Part shown: piece by piece, positions 26,365-35,730 of the stretch | Numbering within the stretch: position 1 is the stretch's first letter | Layout: each line of letters opens with the position of its first letter | Assembly: GCA_016710075.1 (NCBI GenBank) | Contig: JADJLO010000001.1 | Location: 1 to 64,000, forward strand | Length of the DNA stretch: 64,000 bases | Source of the DNA: Acidobacteriota bacterium | GTDB lineage: Bacteria; Acidobacteriota; Blastocatellia; RBC074 | Direction of reading: 5' to 3' | The notes under the pieces: generated by a model | The model's input: only the letters and a program-made list of their open reading frames with translations | Databases searched by the model: none | What the model was told of the DNA's origin: nothing | Program-made: the position numbers and the translations under genes

Positions 26365-28263
26365 ATGAAACGACTTTTCCTGTTTTTTCTGATCGCCGTA
26401 TTGGTGATTCAGTCATCTGTCTTGAGCGCCACGGAAAACTACGATGTCATCCTGCGGAATGGAACGATCGTCGACGGCACGGGCGGCAGGAGCTATCGCG
26501 CGGACATCGCGGTGCGCAACGGCTTTATTTATCGCATCGGCAATCTGCGTGACAGCAAGGCCGCCGTGGATCTGGATGTCCGCGGCCTGGTCGTGGCCCC
26601 AGGGTTCATCAATCTGCACAGCCACGCAACTCCAACCGGAGTGCGGACGGCTGTGAACATGCTGACGCAGGGAGTCACTACCGAGATCATCAACGCCGAT
26701 GGCGCGGGGAGCCTCTCCATCGCCAAACAACTCGCTGATTTCAGCGCGGCTGGACTGGCGGTGAATCTCGGGGGCTATATCGGTTTCAATTCCGCGTGGG
26801 CTTCCGTGGTGGGGCAGGCGGATCGCCGCCCTGACGCAGATGAAATTCTGAAGATGCGGGCGCTGCTGACTGAAAACCTGAAGCAGGGTGCGTGGGGCGT
26901 CTCGTCGGGACTCGATTACAAGCCTGCCTATTTTGCGCGTACCAGCGAAGTGATCGCCGTGCTGCAGGCGGCTAGACCCTGGCGCACGAACTTTCCGAAT
27001 CACGATCGCCTCACGCCCGAATCCGGTTACAGCAGTCTCGCGGCCATCGGCGAGACAATAGAGATTGGCGAGAGATCGGATGTCATGCCCGTTGTGACTC
27101 ATATGAAAGTTCAGGGACACGAACAGGGCAATGCCCCGAAAGCCGTTGCCATGATGCAGGCAGCCTCGGCGCGTGGTCATGAGACCGTTGCTGATATTTA
27201 TCCATATCTGGCGGGACAAACCGGTCTGGGTGCGCTCTTTGTCCCGGCCTGGGCGGTGGAGGGCGGTCGCGCGGAAATGTTGAAGCGGTTTCAGGATGCA
27301 ACCCTGCGTCCTCGCATTGCCCGGGAAATCGAAGCAGCTATCAAGGCGAGAATTCTAACCCCGGAAAACATTTACGTTTCTTCACATCAACGCCAATTCA
27401 CCGAGTACATGCGCGAACGGAATGCAGGCGCCGGCGAAACTATCATCAGCATCCTCGAAAAAGAAAGCCCCAGTGCGATCATGAAATTTGGCGCGGAACC
27501 AGACCTGATAAAACTGCTGCAGTTCCCGGGCAGCGCGGTCTCCTGCGATTGCGGCGCGTCCGAAGCGCACCCCTCACTGCATCCGCGATATTTTGGCACG
27601 TTTCCGCGCATCCTCGGACATTATGTGCGCGAAACAAAAGCCATGACCCTCGAAGATGCCGTGCGCAAAATGTCAGGCCTGCCGGCCAACATCATAGGGC
27701 TGGTCGATCGTGGATTTCTGGCTGTCGGGATGGCCGCGGACATCACGGTTTTCGATCCCGCAACGATCATCGACCATGCAACTTATGAACAACCCACACT
27801 GGCCTCCGAAGGCGTCCGTCACGTACTGGTGAACGGCCATTTCGCGCTCCGCGATGGCCAGGCTACGGGAGAAAAAACAGGGCGTACGCTCGCTCGATCG
27901 CCGGACATGCCCAGCCGCCCGATGAGAACTCTTCAAACCCGTTCTATCTCGGCTAAGACTCCTAACATGACGCTTCAACTGACGCAGGCTTCAAATGGCG
28001 GCGCACGCGGCGTCTTCAGTTTCATTGATGATAATAAGCAGTTCCGCCTGGTGGAGGCCGGTTTGTTGCAGGCTCACGGCAAGTGGGCGAGTTTTACGGC
28101 ACGACTACGCGAGACGCGCGGCACTCAGGAATTGGCCGCGCTGGTAATTCTGGATGGCGGAAACCCGATCAATCCCCAGGCCATGATCCGGGTGGAAATC
28201 GAGGGTGGCCGCCATTGGGAATCAAGGCTCAATCCTCGCGATTACAAGATCATCGTCAGATAA
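26365..28263 (+). CDS. N-acyl-D-amino-acid deacylase-like amidohydrolase
   Basis: The 632-residue protein has a signal peptide (LFFLIAVLVIQSSVLSA), then a composite amidohydrolase: the first beta-sandwich (YDVILRNGTIVDGTGGR), the metal site in PGFINLHSHATPTG, VNMLTQGVTTEIINADG, and later VMPVVTHMKVQG and DIYPYLAGQTGLGALF, CDCGASEAHPSLHPRYFGTF and LEDAVRKMSGLPANIIGL. Members hydrolyse N-acyl-D-amino acids or related amides. The metal-binding HxH is kept but the Asp that usually follows in HSHDD is replaced by Ala-Thr. The last 110 residues after about residue 510 are an extra beta-rich extension. It lies in a tight run with GH127 upstream and an SGNH hydrolase downstream. Confidence 0.82.
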   Translation: MKRLFLFFLIAVLVIQSSVLSATENYDVILRNGTIVDGTGGRSYRADIAVRNGFIYRIGNLRDSKAAVDLDVRGLVVAPGFINLHSHATPTGVRTAVNMLTQGVTTEIINADGAGSLSIAKQLADFSAAGLAVNLGGYIGFNSAWASVVGQADRRPDADEILKMRALLTENLKQGAWGVSSGLDYKPAYFARTSEVIAVLQAARPWRTNFPNHDRLTPESGYSSLAAIGETIEIGERSDVMPVVTHMKVQGHEQGNAPKAVAMMQAASARGHETVADIYPYLAGQTGLGALFVPAWAVEGGRAEMLKRFQDATLRPRIAREIEAAIKARILTPENIYVSSHQRQFTEYMRERNAGAGETIISILEKESPSAIMKFGAEPDLIKLLQFPGSAVSCDCGASEAHPSLHPRYFGTFPRILGHYVRETKAMTLEDAVRKMSGLPANIIGLVDRGFLAVGMAADITVFDPATIIDHATYEQPTLASEGVRHVLVNGHFALRDGQATGEKTGRTLARSPDMPSRPMRTLQTRSISAKTPNMTLQLTQASNGGARGVFSFIDDNKQFRLVEAGLLQAHGKWASFTARLRETRGTQELAALVILDGGNPINPQAMIRVEIEGGRHWESRLNPRDYKIIVR

Positions 28264-28323
28264 CCTTTGTTTGATCTGCGCGCTCTTGATGCAATCTCGA
28301 CCAATAATAAAAGAGGAATTCTG

Positions 28324-29040
28324 ATGCAAAGAACACGCCGCCTTATTCTGACTTTGGCTACAGTGATTCTGGCGTGCTGCGCCATGACTATTACCTCGCG
28401 TGCCCAACAGAGTGCGCCTCCGGCACAGACAATCCGCTTCGCTGCAGACATTGAAGCTTTCCTCAAACAGGATCAGGTCAACCCTCCGCCAAAAGGTGGA
28501 GTTCTTTTCATCGGCAGCAGCATCTTCAGGCAATGGAAGAATCTGAAAGAGCAGATGGCCCCGCTGCCAGTTTTCAACCGGGCATTCGGAGGATCGAGGA
28601 CGCCGGAAATACTCTATTACATGGACAAGATCGTTCTCCCCTACGAACCGAAGATCATCGTCTACTACTGCGGCAGCAACGATGTCAACGCAGGGGAAAC
28701 CGCCGAACGGATCTCCGAAAATTTCCGGCAGTTTGCTGAGCGGGTGTGGGCGAAGCTTCCCGCTACTCGAATCTATTACGTCTCGATCAATCGCGCACCG
28801 CAAAAAATCGATCGATGGAATGTCGTCGATGCCGCGAACAATCTGATCAGAGCCTATTGCGAGAAAGACAAAAAGCTCGGCTTCATCGATGTCAATCCGG
28901 CGCTCTTCGACAGGGAAGGCAACCCGCGACTTGAGCTTTATCAGCCGGACAAGCTTCATTTCAAGGATCCCGCATACGACGAGTTCACAGCCATTATCAA
29001 GCCGGTTATCTCTAAATCATGGGCAGCCGATCGCCGATGA
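28324..29040 (+). CDS. Secreted SGNH/GDSL hydrolase
   Basis: The start at 28324 has AAAAGAGGAATTCTG upstream and opens a signal peptide (RRLILTLATVILACCAMT); the earlier start 28267 lies too close to the previous gene. The 238-residue protein shows the SGNH blocks: GGVLFIGSSIFRQW with the nucleophile Ser, VFNRAFGGSRTPEILYYMD with block II Gly, IVYYCGSNDVNAGE with block III Asn, and near the C-terminus PDKLHFKDPAY with the catalytic Asp-x-x-His. It is a small esterase or acetyl-xylan-esterase-like enzyme. It ends the phosphoesterase, GH127, amidohydrolase run, all plus strand. Confidence 0.88.
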   Translation: MQRTRRLILTLATVILACCAMTITSRAQQSAPPAQTIRFAADIEAFLKQDQVNPPPKGGVLFIGSSIFRQWKNLKEQMAPLPVFNRAFGGSRTPEILYYMDKIVLPYEPKIIVYYCGSNDVNAGETAERISENFRQFAERVWAKLPATRIYYVSINRAPQKIDRWNVVDAANNLIRAYCEKDKKLGFIDVNPALFDREGNPRLELYQPDKLHFKDPAYDEFTAIIKPVISKSWAADRR

Positions 29041-29116
29041 AAACGGGATTTTTCTTCTGAGTGCGGGTTGTCGTCTGATCAAATCAAAATAAAGTATATT
29101 CCGTGCGTAATCATGA

Positions 29117-29155
29117 GTTACTGAAATCTGTTGGCGAATTCACAAAACAGTTCAA
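29117..29155. repeat. Family 1 repeat, collapsed copy
   Basis: GTTACTGAAATCTGTTGGCG then AATTCACAAAACAGTTCAA is a short imperfect palindrome centred on GAATTC. It resembles the collapsed copy at 37919-37955 and the ends of copies A and E. Confidence 0.5.
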
Positions 29156-29183
29156 TAAGGGCGCGAAGGCCCGATCCAGAAAA

Positions 29184-29394
29184 CTATACTGGTGGCGAAC
29201 TCATCCCTGGTTGCGATTAAGAAATCAAAAAGCCCGGAAAGGGCGCCCGCCTGCGTCTATTGAATATCCGCCCTTTCAGCTCAGACAACGTTAATGAACC
29301 TGACGCAGGCGGGCGCTCGCGCTCGTATTTCGACCATGCCAATTTTCTAACCGGCACCTAGGGTAGAAATTCAATTCGCCAACAGTATCAGTTA
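29184..29394. repeat. Family 1 inverted-repeat element, copy C (211 bp)
   Basis: The left end CTATACTGGTGGCGAACTCAT is a worn version of the family end; the right end TCAATTCGCCAACAGTATCA is well preserved. Inside are two facing GC-rich arms, GGCGCCCGCCTGCGTC (29241-29257) and GACGCAGGCGGGCGCTCGC (29302-29320), of the same design as in copy E. There is no transposase. It fills most of the 394-base gap between the SGNH and sulfatase genes. Confidence 0.75.
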
Positions 29395-29433
29395 CTGATA
29401 CTCGCAAAAAATCGAGCAACTGATGATCAACTT

Positions 29434-30807
29434 ATGAAAAGTACACTTGTGCTAACTCTGGCGTTTGGACTTGTCTTTATTGGCGCCTCACTGCCCAATT
29501 CACGGACTTTCGCCCAGTCAAAGCCGAACATTCTGATTCTGTATGCCGATGACTGGCGGCACGATACGCTGGGCGTGGCGGGAAACCCGATTGTTAAAAC
29601 GCCGAATCTGGACAGGCTGGCGCGCGAAGGCGTTCGCTTCACTCGAAATTACGTGACGACATCCATCTGCGGCGTCAGCCGCGCGAGCCTGTTGACAGGG
29701 CAATGGATGTCACGCCACGGCAATCCGGCGTTCGAGATGTTCAAGACTCCGTGGAGTGAAACGTATCCGGGATTGCTGCGAGCTACTGGTTATTGGGTTG
29801 GCCACGTTGGCAAATGGCACAACGGAAAATTTCCGGCCGAGCAATATGATTTTGGCCGGTCATATGCCGGCAAGCACTATCTCAAAGAGCCGGACGGCTC
29901 GACTATTCATGTGACTGAGAAGAACGAGCGCGATGCGCTGGAATTTCTGCGCACGCGCCCACACGACAAACCATTTTGTCTGACGCTGGCCTTCTTCGCC
30001 ACGCACGCTGAAGACGACAATCCGAAGCAGTATCTATATCAACCGCAGAGCGAATCGCTTTATCGAGATGTCACCGTGCCGATTCCGAAAACCGCCGGTG
30101 ACGAGTATTTCAATCGATTGCCGCCATTCATTGCGAACGAAAAGAACGAAGGGCGCAATCGCTGGCACTGGCGATTCGATACGCCTGAAAAATATCAGAA
30201 GTACATGAAGGCTTATTACCGGCTTGCAACCGAAGTCGATGCGACAATCGGCCGTGTCCTGGCCGATCTGAGCGCACAGGGACTGGATAACAACACACTT
30301 GTGATTTTCACCACCGACAACGGCTACTTTCACGGCGAACACGGATTGGCCGACAAATGGTATCCATACGAAGAGTCCATCCGTGTTCCTCTCATTGTGC
30401 GCGATCCGCGCATGCCAAAACGCAAGCGGAACACCACCAATGACGATTTTGTACTGAATGTGGATCTGGCGCCGATGATTCTGGCGGCAGCGGGCATTGC
30501 CGCCCCCGCACGGATGCAGGGACGCGATTTTGCGCCGCTCTACCTGTCAGCGAAAAAGCCCGCCTGGCGGCAGGAGTTTTTTTACGAACACGCCACGATT
30601 CGAAACACAGATTTCATTCCTTCGTCCGAGGCCCTGGTGCGACGAATGATGAAATACATCTACTGGCCGGATTTTAAATACGAAGAATTGTTCGACCTGA
30701 AACGTGACCCGCACGAAGAGCGCAATCTGACGAATGATCGAGCGCACTCTAAAGAACTGAAGACGCTGCGACGGCGTTTTGCTGAATTGAAGGCTGAGGC
30801 GCGTTAG
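29434..30807 (+). CDS. Sulfatase, secreted
   Basis: The 457-residue protein starts with a signal peptide (VLTLAFGLVFIGASLP). The sulfatase fold is clear: NILILYADDWRHDTLG with paired metal-binding Asp residues, TPNLDRLAREGVRFTRNY, then TTSICGVSRASLLTGQW where Cys79 is the residue converted to formylglycine. The signature is C-G-V-S-R, with Val rather than Pro at the third place, seen in many environmental sulfatases. Later are VGHVGKWHNGKFPAEQYDFG and IFTTDNGYFHGEHGLADKWY. It probably removes sulfate from polysaccharides outside the cytoplasm. No formylglycine-generating enzyme is in the window. The enoyl-CoA hydratase follows after 39 bases. Confidence 0.92.
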   Translation: MKSTLVLTLAFGLVFIGASLPNSRTFAQSKPNILILYADDWRHDTLGVAGNPIVKTPNLDRLAREGVRFTRNYVTTSICGVSRASLLTGQWMSRHGNPAFEMFKTPWSETYPGLLRATGYWVGHVGKWHNGKFPAEQYDFGRSYAGKHYLKEPDGSTIHVTEKNERDALEFLRTRPHDKPFCLTLAFFATHAEDDNPKQYLYQPQSESLYRDVTVPIPKTAGDEYFNRLPPFIANEKNEGRNRWHWRFDTPEKYQKYMKAYYRLATEVDATIGRVLADLSAQGLDNNTLVIFTTDNGYFHGEHGLADKWYPYEESIRVPLIVRDPRMPKRKRNTTNDDFVLNVDLAPMILAAAGIAAPARMQGRDFAPLYLSAKKPAWRQEFFYEHATIRNTDFIPSSEALVRRMMKYIYWPDFKYEELFDLKRDPHEERNLTNDRAHSKELKTLRRRFAELKAEAR

Positions 30808-30846
30808 GGCGCAAAAAAAAATCATCCTGAAAGGAAAAAAAGTATT

Positions 30847-31680
30847 ATGGCTTATACGGAAATACTCTACGAAGTTGCCGATCATATCGCGACGATCACG
30901 CTTAATCGGCCTGACAAACTGAACGCATGGACTCGCACGATGGAAAATGAAGTCCGGGCGGCAATGGGTGATGCCGATCAGGATGCCGGCGTCCGTGTGA
31001 TCATTCTGACGGGTGCAGGCCGGGGCTTTTGCGCCGGAGCCGATATGCAAAATCTGAATGCCCTGGCGACTCAGGGCTTCGACGCTGCCGGTTTTGCGCC
31101 GCCGCAAGCGATTGACGTTAATGCTGCCCGCGACGATGCTCGTCCCGATTTTCAAAAGCAATACTCGTACTTCCCCTCGATTCAGAAACCGATCATCGGG
31201 GCAATCAACGGAGCATCAGCGGGTCTCGGCTTTGTGCTGATGCTCTATTGCGATATGCGGTTCGCTTCAGACAAGGCGCGTTTCGGAACGGCCTTTTCTC
31301 GGCGCGGACTGATTGCCGAACACGGCGTCAGTTGGCTGTTGCCGCGGCTGGTCGGCATGGCGAATGCGTTTGATCTGCTTTATTCGGCTCGGGTGATCGA
31401 AGCCGACGAAGCTTTGCGCATGGGGCTGGTCAATCGCGTAGTCCCGCACGAAAACCTGATGGAAAGCGTGCGTGCTTATGCCGCTGAACTGACAAACCTG
31501 GTTTCGCCCCGTTCGCTGCGGGTGATCAAAGAGCAAGTCTGGAACGCCCAATTCCAGACGCTCTCCGAAGCGATTGACATTGCCAACTATGAAATGGTCA
31601 GGAGCTTCGACACCGCTGATTTCAAAGAGGGCGTCGCGCACTTTGTCGAGAAGCGTGCGCCGAACTTTACCGGCAAATGA
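30847..31680 (+). CDS. Enoyl-CoA hydratase/isomerase family protein
   Basis: The 277-residue protein shows the crotonase fold: ITLNRPDKLNAW, RVIILTGAGRGFCAGADMQN with the oxyanion-hole CAGADM, KPIIGAINGASAGLGFVLML with the second oxyanion Gly, and the active-site region FGTAFSRRGLIAEHGVSWLL with Glu kept in AEHG. The first catalytic Glu of classical hydratases (Glu144) is replaced by a Ser-Arg stretch, which fits acyl-CoA enzymes with altered chemistry. It acts on CoA thioesters in the cytoplasm. AAAGGAAAAAAAG precedes the ATG. It is the only clear cytosolic enzyme in this part of the window, and matches the presence of the glyoxylate bypass. Confidence 0.9.
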   Translation: MAYTEILYEVADHIATITLNRPDKLNAWTRTMENEVRAAMGDADQDAGVRVIILTGAGRGFCAGADMQNLNALATQGFDAAGFAPPQAIDVNAARDDARPDFQKQYSYFPSIQKPIIGAINGASAGLGFVLMLYCDMRFASDKARFGTAFSRRGLIAEHGVSWLLPRLVGMANAFDLLYSARVIEADEALRMGLVNRVVPHENLMESVRAYAAELTNLVSPRSLRVIKEQVWNAQFQTLSEAIDIANYEMVRSFDTADFKEGVAHFVEKRAPNFTGK

Positions 31681-31692
31681 GCCGGTTGATCA

Positions 31693-32971
31693 TCAGTCGG
31701 CGATTGCCTGATAGGCCAGTTGCTTAAACTCGCTTCCATAGGTCAGGTTGGTATGCGGCAGAATCTGCACGAGAAAGATGCCGATCATCTCTTCCTTCGG
31801 ATCGATCCAGAAGCGTGTGCCGGCCGCTCCGCCCCAGTTGTATTCGCCCGTCGACCCGATGTTGCCGGTCTTTCCAGGCCCCAGGTTGACGGCGAACGTG
31901 AGACCGAAAACCGTAACCCTGCGGTAACAGAATGCCCGTGCGCGGTAAGTCGCCAAGATGGTCGCAGCTCATCAGCTCGACCGATTTGCGGCCCAGGATG
32001 CGAGCGCCATCCAATTCACCGCCATCGAGCAGCATCTGGATGAATCGTGCATAATCCATCGCCGTCGAAACCAGACCAGCGCCGCTCAGCAACAGGACCG
32101 CCGGCTTCTTGTAACTTTCCTGCGGCGGCCCGGGGTGGCGTTTGATCGTCCTGTCTTCGTTCGGCGTGTAAAGCGCCGTCAGCCGATCCCACTTCGATTC
32201 CGGCACATGAAATCCCGTGTCCACCATGCCCAGCGGTTTGAAGATGCGCTCTTCGAAAAACTGGTCAAGCGGTTTGCCGGATGTCACTTCGATCAGACGA
32301 CCAAGCACGTCAATCGAGAGGCTGTAATCCCAGACCGTGCTCGGCTGATGCACCAGCGGCGCTTTCCCCATGCGTTTGACGGCTTCTTCAATGGTGATAT
32401 CCGCGCGGTTGACACCGAGCCTGGGATATATCAGATCGCCCTTCTCATCGCGCGGCCCCTGATAATTCAGCCCTGAAGTGTGACGCAGCAGATCTCGTAT
32501 GGTCATCTCTCGCTCGGCAGGCACAACGAAGTAAGTGCGTTTACCCGTTTCCTGATCTTTTTTGTCCACCGCGACTTTCATGGCGCCGAGTTCGGGCAGG
32601 TATTTCGAGACCGGATCGTTGAGTGAGAACTTGTTCTCTTCGTACAGGATCATGGTCGCTACGCCGGTGACTGCTTTGGTCATCGAGTAGATGCGAAAGA
32701 TCGCATCCTTGCGCATCGGCTTGCCCGCTTCTTTATCCATCATTCCATACGTTTCGAAGTAGCCTATCTTCCCGCGACGCGCGATCAGGCCGATGGCGCC
32801 TGCGACACGACCTGCCGCTATGTGCTGTTGCATCGTGCGGCCAATGCGGTCGAGCCGTTCTTTCGACAACCCGGCTTCTTCAGGCGTGCCCATCCGCAGC
32901 CCTTTGCTGTTGCCGGGCAATGCCATGGCCAGAGAAGAGAAGAGCAAAAGAGTGAGAAGCAACCGTTTCAT
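31693..32971 (-). pseudogene. Serine hydrolase of the beta-lactamase fold, frameshifted
   Basis: The N-terminal frame (ATG at 32971) has a signal peptide (LLLTLLLFSSLAMALP), a clear S-x-x-K in IYSMTKAVTGVATMILY, and Y-S-L in VWDYSLSIDVLG. It should continue as GYGF-GLTFAVNLGPGKTG but near 31899 one extra base moves it into a wrong frame; the other frame then supplies STGEYNWGGAAGTRFWIDPK and the true end at 31693. The intact protein would be about 426 residues. It is a class C-like esterase/D-aminopeptidase relative, acting in the periplasm. It lies 53 bases downstream of the next serine hydrolase, also on the minus strand. The shift may be a sequencing error. Confidence 0.8.
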
Positions 32972-33024
32972 GGAATAACCTCCTGTTTAAAGTGGGACAA
33001 GATGCCATATTGCCCCGGCATTCA

Positions 33025-34170
33025 TTATCCTTGTTTCACCGCGCGGCAGATGCGACCCAGCAATTCATTATCGAACGAGCTTCGCCCGCCGCCTTCGGCT
33101 CCGGGCCCGCGTGCGATACCAGCCGCGCCGCCGTGACGCGAGACAACCAGATCCAGACTCGGCACCACATAAATCTTCTTGTCCTGCGCGCCGAGCGCGC
33201 CAAATGCATCCGGCGGACAGTCCGGCCAGAGCATTCCCGGCTGCACTCCGCCACCGCCCCCGGGCATCCTGAACGAGCCCTTGCCGTTGAGCCACCACAG
33301 ATAACCATACGACTCATTCAACTTCTGCGAAGTGCTGGTTGACTCTTTGACATACTTCGCACTGATGAGTTGTTTGCCGTTCCATTGCCCATTGCGCAGG
33401 ATCAACAAGCCGAACCGAGACATATCGCGCAGACAACTGCGATACCAGGTGCAGTTGGTTTTGTTTTCAGGCGCAGGGCTGCAATCCCATTTTGAATACT
33501 GCATGCCCAACGGACCGGAAAGTTTGCGCTGCGTGTATTGGTCTATGCTCTGACCGTATGCGATTTCGAGCACGCGAATCAGCATGCGATAGACCGGAGT
33601 GTTATATGCCCATACCTCGCCGGGTTGGTGTTCCAGCGGCAGGGCGGCGGTCTCTTCAAACGCATCCACATCGTCCCTGATGTTTGTGCCGGCGCTGTTT
33701 TTGATACCCGAAGTCATCGTCAGCATGTGCCGCAGCGTAATCGCTTCTTTCGGAGTCCCTTTCCACGCTGAGACGAAATTCGACGCGCTCTGGTTGAGGC
33801 TTTTGATTCTGCCATCTTCAAGCGCCATGCCGATCAGAGTTGCAGTGATGCTCTTGCTCGAAGAATAGATCGGCTGCGAGGTCTCCGGTTTCCAGTCTTT
33901 CCAGTATTTTTCAGTCACGATTCGACCGCCGCGCAGAATGACAAGCCCTGTCGAGTTATGGTCGGCCGCATATTGAATTGCACCTTCGATGCCTGCTGCA
34001 TCCAGCCCGGCATCTTTAAGCGCTCGAGTTTCCCATTCGTTGCCGCGCGGGTAATAAGGTTTTGGCGGTGCAGCGAACGCTGCTCCACCCAGACTCGTAA
34101 CGCCGACAGCCGCGACTGACTGTAATAGCTCGCGGCGCGTCAGATATTGAAAACTCGTTTTCTTGTGCAT
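33025..34170 (-). CDS. Serine hydrolase of the beta-lactamase fold, Tat-exported
   Basis: The 381-residue protein begins with a Tat signal (LTRRELLQSVAAVGVTSLGG). Catalytic motifs of class C-like serine hydrolases are present: S-x-x-K in QPIYSSSKSITATLIGMAL, Y-x-N in GEVWAYNTPVYRML, and H-x-G near the end in LVVSRHGGAAGIARG. Relatives are esterases, D-aminopeptidases and 6-aminohexanoate dimer hydrolases; the substrate is unknown. It lies upstream of the frameshifted relative (31693-32971), with which it shares only the fold. A half copy of repeat family 1 and a TetR-type operator lie in the divergent gap before the MFS gene. Confidence 0.88.
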   Translation of the reverse strand: MHKKTSFQYLTRRELLQSVAAVGVTSLGGAAFAAPPKPYYPRGNEWETRALKDAGLDAAGIEGAIQYAADHNSTGLVILRGGRIVTEKYWKDWKPETSQPIYSSSKSITATLIGMALEDGRIKSLNQSASNFVSAWKGTPKEAITLRHMLTMTSGIKNSAGTNIRDDVDAFEETAALPLEHQPGEVWAYNTPVYRMLIRVLEIAYGQSIDQYTQRKLSGPLGMQYSKWDCSPAPENKTNCTWYRSCLRDMSRFGLLILRNGQWNGKQLISAKYVKESTSTSQKLNESYGYLWWLNGKGSFRMPGGGGGVQPGMLWPDCPPDAFGALGAQDKKIYVVPSLDLVVSRHGGAAGIARGPGAEGGGRSSFDNELLGRICRAVKQG

Positions 34171-34222
34171 TGCTCTATCTCCATAGTTCGTTAAATAGCC
34201 TGAGGATCATTCGGCAATTCCC

Positions 34223-34260
34223 GACAATCGTGCAACGAATGAATTCGCCAACAGTATCAG
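34223..34260. repeat. Family 1 repeat, right half only (copy D)
   Basis: GACAATCGTGCAACGAATGA then ATTCGCCAACAGTATCAG matches the right end of copies A and E. No matching left end is found nearby, so it is a solo half in the 257-base gap between divergent genes. Confidence 0.65.
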
Positions 34261-34334
34261 CTTGCAATTGAAACAATGGTTCAAAATTCTTGCCGCTTTG
34301 TCCTGGTTGACACTGTAATGGGCGGATCTTATAG

Positions 34335-34352
34335 TTACCGACCGGTAGGTAT
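34335..34352. promoter_or_regulatory. TetR-type palindromic operator
   Basis: TTACCGACCGGTAGGTAT is an inverted repeat centred on ACCGGT, typical of TetR-family operators. It lies 76 bases before the MFS transporter start at 34428 and 165 bases before the divergent serine hydrolase. Together with the related site at 12454 it suggests a shared regulator outside the window. Confidence 0.55.
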
Positions 34353-34427
34353 TGCAAGTTACAAGACGATAGTTAATCTGTCAAGAAAAGCATCTTCGTA
34401 GTTCAGGCGGCTTCGACAACACCAACT

Positions 34428-35713
34428 ATGAACAAACCATCATCTCGCACCGCGTATTTACTGCTGATATTTCTCACCTTTCTCAATGTTCTCAATTTCG
34501 TAGACCGGCAATTGATCGTCAACCTTGCCCCGCTTCTGACCAAGGAGCTTGGCTTGAAGCTGGCGGATGTCGCCTGGCTTTACGGATACATCTTTCTGGT
34601 CTTTTACACGCTCATGGGCTTGTTGATGGCGACGCTGGCTGACCGCTGGCGGCGGGAGCGATTGATTGCCGGAGGCTTGGGCGTGTGGAGTGCGCTGACG
34701 GCTGCATCAGGCGCGGCACTGAGTTTTCTCCACCTGGCGCTGGCGCGAATGCTGGTCGGCATCGGCGAAGCGACGCTGACCCCCGCGGCGCTCTCGATTC
34801 TGAGCGATGTCTTTCCGGCGAAGCGGCGCGCGCTGGCTTCGGGAATCTATTATGCCGGAGTGCCGCTTGGCTCTGGGCTGAGCCTGATCATCGTTGGCTG
34901 GATGGCGCCGCGTTACGGCTGGCGTGGATGCTTCTATGTTTTGGGCGCGATCGGGCTGGTGCTGACACCCATTGTCTTGCTGATGAAGACGCCGCAGCGA
35001 GGCGCCATGGAAGAGCACGCAGCCGCACCTGCGCCGGCGCAATCGACCGGCGAAATTTATCGCAGCCTGTTCGCTGCGTTACGCCGCACGCCGGCCCTGT
35101 GGCTGACGATCGCCGCCGCCGTGCTGCTCAACTTTTCGACAAGCGCTGGAAGCCTGGTCTTCACCTGGCTGGTCAGAGAACGAGGGATGGAATTTGGACG
35201 CACTGGAATCCTCAACGGCTGTATCGTCGTTGTAGCCGGCCTGCTTGGCACGTCGGGCGCAGGCGGCATCAGCGACTGGTTTCATCGCCGCTGGGGAGGC
35301 GGGCGATTGTGGTTTCTCTTCTTCAAGGCCTTCTTCATCGTTCCCTTTACCATCGGCTTTTATACGCTGGCGATTGACGCACCCTGGTATCTGTTCTACG
35401 TCTGCTGGTCGGTATCGACCTTCAGTTCGCTGAGCTGGTACGGCCCGATTTTGCGACAGTGCAGGATCTGGCGCCGGTCAGGATTCGCGCGACGGTGGTG
35501 GCTTTTCTGCTGCTCATCATCAATATCATCGGCACCGGGCTAGGTCCACTTGTCGCGGGCAAGATAGGTGATGCATACACTCTGTGGCGCGGGCTGGCCA
35601 TCTGTGCCGGCGTCGGCTACTTCGCAATGATTCCGCTCTTTTTTGCGGCACGTCGCTATCAAAAAGATCTGGCTGCTTCCGAGCGTTCGTTCGTGGAGCA
35701 GGCAGCGCTGTAA
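34428..35713 (+). pseudogene. MFS transporter, frameshifted near the end
   Basis: Two frames together make a 12-helix major facilitator transporter of about 428 residues. The first frame has FLNVLNFVDRQLIVNLAPLL, FYTLMGLLMATLADRWRRER (the conserved loop 2-3 motif G-x-L-a-D-r-x-R-R-x-R), and AGVPLGSGLSLIIVGWMAPR. At 35451-35454 a T-run is one base short: reading should be W-Y-G-P-I-F-A-T-V-Q-D-L. The second frame supplies LAPVRIRATVVAFLLLIINI, GTGLGPLVAGKIGD and the last helices to 35713. The family carries small solutes across the inner membrane, often organic acids. The homopolymer position suggests sequencing error. Confidence 0.82.
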
Positions 35714-35730
35714 CTGCCTCCACTTCTCAT

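Noticed and set aside
29184..29394. CRISPR array
   Set aside because: The repeats here are inverted, not regularly spaced direct repeats with unique spacers, and no cas gene is present in the window.
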